NCBI GenBank assembly: GCA_025642065.1
Contig: JAODUP010000486.1
Coordinates: forward strand, 450,501 to 514,500
From: Paralvinella palmiformis
Taxonomy: Eukaryota > Annelida > Polychaeta > Terebellida > Alvinellidae
Length of the DNA: 64,000 bases
Reading direction: 5' to 3'
Shown: piece after piece, positions 59,706 through 64,000 of the stretch
How positions within the stretch are numbered: the first letter of the stretch is position 1
Layout: every line of letters starts with the position of its first letter
Notes under the pieces: model-generated
Database searches by the model: none
What the model saw: only the letters and a program-made list of their open reading frames with translations
Told to the model about the DNA's origin: nothing
Translations under genes and position numbers: made by a program

Positions 59706-59900
59706 GATGATGATGATGATGATGATTGATGTTTTACGGCCACTTTGTGCACAAGGTAGGCTAAATGGGCCGAGCGACCTCCAAAGGTAACGAGGCGAAA
59801 TGAAAGACGAAACAACCTTCAGATATGCCCACGCCGGGATTCGAACACGGATGGTAGTGATCGGTGGTCCAGCACGCTACCGCTAGACCACGGAGGCGCC
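59706..59900 (-). repeat. SINE family 1, best-preserved copy
   Basis: Tail (GAT)n at 59706-59725, GATGTTTTACGGCCACTTTG, GGGCCGAGCGACCTCCAAAG, box B region CACGCCGGGATTCGAACACG, head CTACCGCTAGACCACGGAGG then CGCC. A short duplicated flank (AGTCTACCGCTAGACGATG … AGTCTACTGCTAGACGATGG) lies on both sides and is a candidate target-site duplication. Confidence 0.9.
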
Positions 59901-60409
59901 CAGTCTACTGCTAGACGATGGCGAACGTTCTACACGGAATAATGACCACAAATAAAACAAATCGTTGAAGATATCTAGGAATTGTTCTGGTAAAACGATA
60001 GTATTACAACTGCCTTGTCCATTTTCTTTATTATTAATGACTTGCCAGAGATGTATATTGAAGAAACACTATTGGAAAGCCACTGCCTATACGTAAATTG
60101 TCGCTAGGAATACGGCAATCCGCCTGTACACGACAAATGTGATCTGCGAACTACCATAAACTGTTGACATAGAACTTACAATTTAATCTATTTTGTTTAC
60201 TAAATCAATCTTCTTTTAATAGAAATATACTAAATATCACCTCACCTTTAACTTTCCTTTACTGACTGTTGGAATCGTGGAATATTATCACCGGCAATGA
60301 TTGTTAAAATATACAAACAAATCTCGCGTACACACTGAAAATATATTTACTAGTCAGAACAAAACTGTGCTAGAATCGACGGAGAACACTAAATCGTAAA
60401 TTTGTGTAT
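59901..60409. other. No feature seen
   Basis: No ORF or repeat recognised. Confidence 0.4.
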
Positions 60410-60577
60410 GATTGATGTTTTACGGCCACTTTTGTACACATGGCAGGCTAATTGAGCCAAGTGACCTCCAAAGGTAATGAAGCGAAGTCAAAGATGAAAC
60501 ATCCTATGCCCACGCTGAGATTCGAAGGTGGTAGTATTCTGTGGTCCAATGCCCTACCAATTAGACCACAGAGGCAA
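60410..60577 (-). repeat. SINE family 1 copy with small deletions
   Basis: TGATTGATGTTTTACGGCCA, CAGGCTAATTGAGCCAAGTG, CACGCTGAGATTCGAAGGTG (deletion at box B), head CTACCAATTAGACCACAGAG. Confidence 0.8.
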
Positions 60578-61109
60578 TAAAGACAATAATTATGTGTTTG
60601 TGGTTTTATTGATTCACACACTAACACAATAAAAATATATAATAATCAACAGTTCATAGTTCATCCAGTAATAAATTGTTGGTGATGTCCACAATCTGGC
60701 CAGGACTTTTCTTCTTGTGGCTGTTCAGGTCATAACGAAAAATATCAAACAAAGACTGATAATTCATACACAGGAACAAGGAAGAAACACAATTAAGTTA
60801 CCAAAAACTGCATATAATTCCTTCAGTCGTTTATCATGTACGATCTTCAACTGAAAATGGGTAATGATAAACGACAAATATTTATCATCCGATAGTTTCT
60901 TGATCTGAAATAATGCCAAAATCTAGCGTAGAATCGGGAGCTGCTTCTTAGCGACGGTTGGTTAAGGTATCGGCGCGGGTGTTTTAAGCTATGGTGCTTT
61001 TCACCGCGAAGAGCTCCAAAACAGCGGGAAATCATTCTGCCGAAAACGAACTTGAGACTACCGCATATCTTGCCTCAAAATCCGTGCGTCCGGGCAACCG
61101 ATTTTTCAT
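60578..61109. other. No supported gene
   Basis: ORFs 60991-61176 (plus) and 61035-60847 (minus) overlap in opposite senses and lack motifs. GC content is slightly higher at 60930-61090. Confidence 0.35.
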
Positions 61110-61111
61110 TG

Positions 61112-61144
<33 letters not shown>

Positions 61145-61170
61145 CTCTCTTTCTCTCCTTCTCTCTTTGT
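61110..61170. repeat. (CA)n(TC)n microsatellite
   Basis: CA run to 61139, followed by TCTCTTTCTC-type pyrimidine repeats. Confidence 0.9.
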
Positions 61171-61402
61171 GCGTGACATATTTGTCGCGTACTAAAAGCG
61201 AATTAGCTGGTTCCCACAGGCTGATGAGTAGACCAGACACATCCATAGGTATACACATACATCTATCAATATGTGGAGGTATTGAACATTTTATTTTTAG
61301 ATTAATGTATGTATAGTTGTATTTGTATTTAGATTTATGGAGGTAGGTCACAAAGGATGTTTCGATATGCTCTGTGCCTGTTGCCTCTTTATATGTACCC
61401 TA

Positions 61403-61418
61403 AACACACACACACACA

Positions 61419-61464
<46 letters not shown>

Positions 61465-61488
61465 CCTCTCTCCTCCCTCTCTCTCTAT

Positions 61489-61520
<32 letters not shown>
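61403..61520. repeat. (CA)n(TC)n(GT)n compound microsatellite
   Basis: About 118 bp of three successive simple repeats. The terminal (GT)n joins directly to the inverted family 6 repeat. Confidence 0.95.
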
Positions 61521-61523
<3 letters not shown>

Positions 61524-61630
61524 TCGCTGTGTATAATAAGGCACAGACCCGAACCGTGAAATCAAAATAACGACAGTAGTGAGAATGTTTAGACTAATTA
61601 TCTTAGCAGCCCTATTTATAGCTATGTTTC
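61515..61630 (-). repeat. SINE-like repeat family 6, inverted and internally deleted
   Basis: Reverse complement begins near TAGCTATAAATAGGGCTGCT and AAGATAATTAG, keeps ATTCTCACTACTG, then box B-like CACGGTTCGGG, then GTGCCTTATTATACACAGCG followed by (CA)n. The middle (TGAGACATT…GATTCAG) is missing. Confidence 0.6.
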
Positions 61631-61719
61631 AATTGCAGTATTGCTAGTACAACGACTGTTTTACTATCATCATTGTTATCTTTTAGGTCAATGATTGGAA
61701 CCATTGATTTGTAGTAACG

Positions 61720-61755
61720 AAGTATGTAACGAAGTAAAATTACGTACTTCGTTAC
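61720..61755. repeat. Hairpin: TATGTAACGAAGTA … TACTTCGTTAC
   Basis: GTAACGAAGTA and TACTTCGTTAC form an 11-bp stem around a short loop. GTTACTT motifs repeat just downstream. This resembles subterminal repeats of hAT elements, in line with a hAT tail at 62150-62530. Confidence 0.6.
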
Positions 61756-61839
61756 TTTCAGTTACTTCGCGATATTTTCGTTACTTTTTTAGTCATAAGT
61801 TAAGTCGCCTGATGGCGCTCCATCCGGGGATTAATTGTG

Positions 61840-62042
61840 ATTGGTGATTCATTGACGTTTTAAGACCAGAATTTAGGCTAAATGGGCCGATCAACCTTCA
61901 AAGGGGCGATCGACCTCCAAAGGTTATGAAGCGAAGTAAAAAATGAAACACCCTTTAGATATGCCCGCACCGAGATTCAAACTCAGGTGGAAGCAATCTG
62001 TGATCCAACGCGCTACCAGCTAGATCACAGAGGCGCCCATTC
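61840..62042 (-). repeat. SINE family 1 copy with internal duplication
   Basis: TGATTCATTGACGTTTTAAG, TAGGCTAAATGGGCCGATCA, then GACCTCCAAAGG preceded by a duplicate (CAACCTTCAAAGGGGCGATC), CACCGAGATTCAAACTCAGG and head CTAGATCACAGAGGCGCCC. Confidence 0.8.
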
Positions 62043-62099
62043 ATTTGGCAGGACAGGGGTTATTAATACTGTCCAATCCGGAGCGATCAGTTTGAATTC

Positions 62100-62535
62100 T
62101 GTAATGATTATAGCGGACGTGAATGTGGAGAGCACGGTAGATTATTGTCGAGGAAGGGCCTGAGGTTTATCAAACGACACCTGACTGCAATGCAGGAGGC
62201 AATACTAGATGACCAGGCATCAGACCATTCGTATGAAGATGACGACTTCTTCGTTAAAAGCGCAACAATTTAACTGCTCTAGCACAGCTTGATAAGTATC
62301 TGCTGATTCTATCGACAGAGACAATGACAGTCGCGACATGGCCACTCACCAAGCGGCTGTTTATCGAAACAAACACTCCCCTGCCAATTAGCGCTGCACG
62401 CGAGCGCCTTTTCAATGCAACTGGGCATATCTTCACCCCAAAGAGAGAATCCCATTGGCGACACCAACTTTGAAAATCAGCTTTTGCTGAAGTTGTACAA
62501 AGGCTTTGTTCAGTGAACTCAAGGTGGCAGCACAT
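62100..62535 (+). pseudogene. hAT transposase C-terminal fragment (ZBED-like)
   Basis: About 62270-62475 reads ALAQLDKYLLILSTETMTVA, TWPLTKRLFIETNTPLPISA and ARERLFNATGHIFTPKRES. The pattern LP.S.A.ERLF…G.IFTPKR is the hAT C-terminal dimerisation block. A frameshift near 62460 moves the next part (GDTNFENQLLLKLYKGF) out of frame. An acidic upstream segment (DDQASDHSYEDDDFFVKSA) is also out of frame. The catalytic domain is absent. Confidence 0.7.
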
Positions 62536-62734
62536 GTGCACGTCTGGGAATTTTCTTATCTCTTGTATATATTTGATTATTAGTTTTTGTGTTACACAAA
62601 ATTTTATCTTCTAATTCTACTTCAATTACTTTTAGAAAATAGTTTTATGTTTTACTCAAGTTTACTTTTGCTTCTACTCAAGTAGTTTTGAAGAGGTTTA
62701 CTTCTACAAAATAAAATTGGTTCAGTCAACTATG

Positions 62735-64000
62735 TTGATTTGGGGTTGTAATTGAGGACTGGCCGCAATATAAGAAACTCAAATTTAGTTTCATTGAATG
62801 ATGAAAAATTGTTACTGGACACGCCTATTGGGCACAGCCACGTGGTGTTTACTTCTGTTGTGTCTTTATTGTTGATGGTGGTGTCTATAGATGTATTGAT
62901 GACGTCTGGTCGAAATGTTGATTTTCTTATAATCAATGCTGCTAGGTGATGGATGATCTTGGAGTTTGAAGTTTTCTGGTTACCTTTTAGTCTTCTTCGA
63001 GGCATAGGATGGGCTGGACAGTTGACCAGATAATGTACCGGGTTGTATGTTTGTTGACATTGAAGGCATCGTGCTAGGGATGACGGACGGGTGAAGTTTT
63101 GTGTGTATGACCGGAAACGTAGTCGTCTGAGTTGGATGTCACCAAGCCTGTTGTTAATGAAATTACATGTATGTCTGAGTACAGTGGTGGTCTGGTGATG
63201 GTATGTGGTCTCTGTAGATCTCTGTAGGTTGATTCGAGTTGATTGAAGACGAATCTGTCGATGAGATGTTTGAATTTGCCAGGGGTATGTTCAGCGTGTT
63301 CGGTGGCTTCTAGGCCCGTGGCTTCGTTCGCTATTTGGTCGGCTCGTTCGTGGCCCTCAACCCCTTGGATCCCAGTGGACTATATTACTTGGATTCCACC
63401 CTGCCTTGGGTTTGGCGTCGTGATATAGATTTCTGTGATGATTTCGGGATAGGTGTCGAAATGAACTGAGAAGATGATGGTGCGTGCTCCCATAGAGTCC
63501 GTGTGAATGATGACTCTTTCATGGAAAGACTGTCTCGATATCCAAATAAGTCTAGCTTTGACAGCATGGAGCTCAGCAAATGCGATCGGGGTGAGGTTTG
63601 AGATTCTGCCTCTGATGTTTTGTCTGGTGTTTTAATGAAACATACCCAGGCTGTGGTTCCGTGACGGTTTACTTGGGAACTAGTGATGACTGCTGATCAA
63701 GTTTCTTTTGGATGGGGTTCTGTATAATTACTAGAATGTGTGTTTCTAAACATGGAGCAGGTTCTTTGGACTTTAGGGGTATGATTGCACACTGGTTACC
63801 TTTTGGAGCCAAGCTGCCTTAATTGAACATGAGGCGTCGTTAAAGACGGATCTTTTTGTAATTCTTCTTGAACTCTGTGTACAATGTCTGTCGGTTTGGA
63901 AGGAGTTCTCATGAGATATGTAACTCTTACCTCTTTTTTAAATTAAAAGATGGATGGGGAGAATTCCTGATTCTCTATATGTCAAATATGGAGCTCGTTT
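62735..64000 (-). pseudogene. LINE with RNase H domain (I/Jockey-like), 3' part, runs off the window
   Basis: Minus strand at about 63590-63240 encodes FAELHAVKARLIWISRQ, RVIIHTDSMGARTIIF, a stop, then GIQGVEGHERADQIANEATG: RNase HI elements with E (in AELH), D (in HTDS) and the GxxGxExAD block. About 63090-63040 gives LARCLQCQQTYNPVHYLVNCP, the CxxC…H…C motif that closes I/Jockey-type ORF2. The frame then runs to 62730. The first RNase H Asp region is degraded, and an in-frame TAG lies near 63380. The RT would lie beyond base 64000. Confidence 0.65.

Overview
This is a gene-poor, repeat-dense, AT-rich stretch of an animal nuclear genome, most likely a lophotrochozoan such as a mollusc. That placement is an inference from spliced Nudix genes, abundant tRNA-derived SINEs, CR1/Jockey-like LINEs, Gypsy and BEL/Pao elements, hAT relics and long (TA)n/(CA)n microsatellites. 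No species can be named from the sequence. There is no bacterial operon structure, CRISPR array or credible functional tRNA gene.

Host genes. Three loci look real, all on the minus strand. Two are four-exon paralogs of a NUDT7/NUDT8-type coenzyme A diphosphatase (copy A 7712-6207, copy B 28980-27463), about 21 kb apart in the same orientation. Exon 2 (133 bp) and exon 4 (231 bp) have identical lengths and intron phases match. Copy B uses a GC-AG intron. The third is a single-exon, 622-codon type II membrane glycosyltransferase of family GT61 (57635-55767).

Layout. 0-6 kb: LINE relics and SINEs. 6.2-7.7 kb: Nudix A. 8-13 kb: microsatellites, an unrecognised coding-like stretch and a 5'-incomplete LINE. 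13.9-14.9 kb: PIF/Harbinger-type DDE transposase relic. 15-21 kb: SINEs, local tandem duplications, a hAT tail and a LINE RT relic. 23.5-25.5 kb: SINE and a LINE split by a 246-bp inverted-repeat insert. 27.5-29 kb: Nudix B. 32.5-34.5 kb: 3' half of a Gypsy element with its LTR. 35.7-37.4 kb: a composite non-autonomous hAT-like element. 38-43.1 kb: hAT fragment, then a minus-strand Gypsy element abutted by a 5'-truncated LINE. 43-50.5 kb: SINEs, microsatellites and a viroplasmin/RNase H1-like ORF. 51.2-54 kb: BEL/Pao gag-protease relic with an inverted repeat at its start. 55.8-57.6 kb: GT61. 57.6-62 kb: microsatellites and SINEs. 62-64 kb: hAT tail and an RNase H-bearing LINE end running off the window.

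The mobile elements are almost all broken by stops, frameshifts or lost catalytic residues, so the region reads as a transposon graveyard around a duplicated metabolic gene and a glycosyltransferase. I found no clear new multi-gene system. The most useful leads are the Nudix duplication with its GC donor, the shared LINE/SINE 3' ends, the inverted repeat at the BEL/Pao head, and two terminal-inverted-repeat elements.
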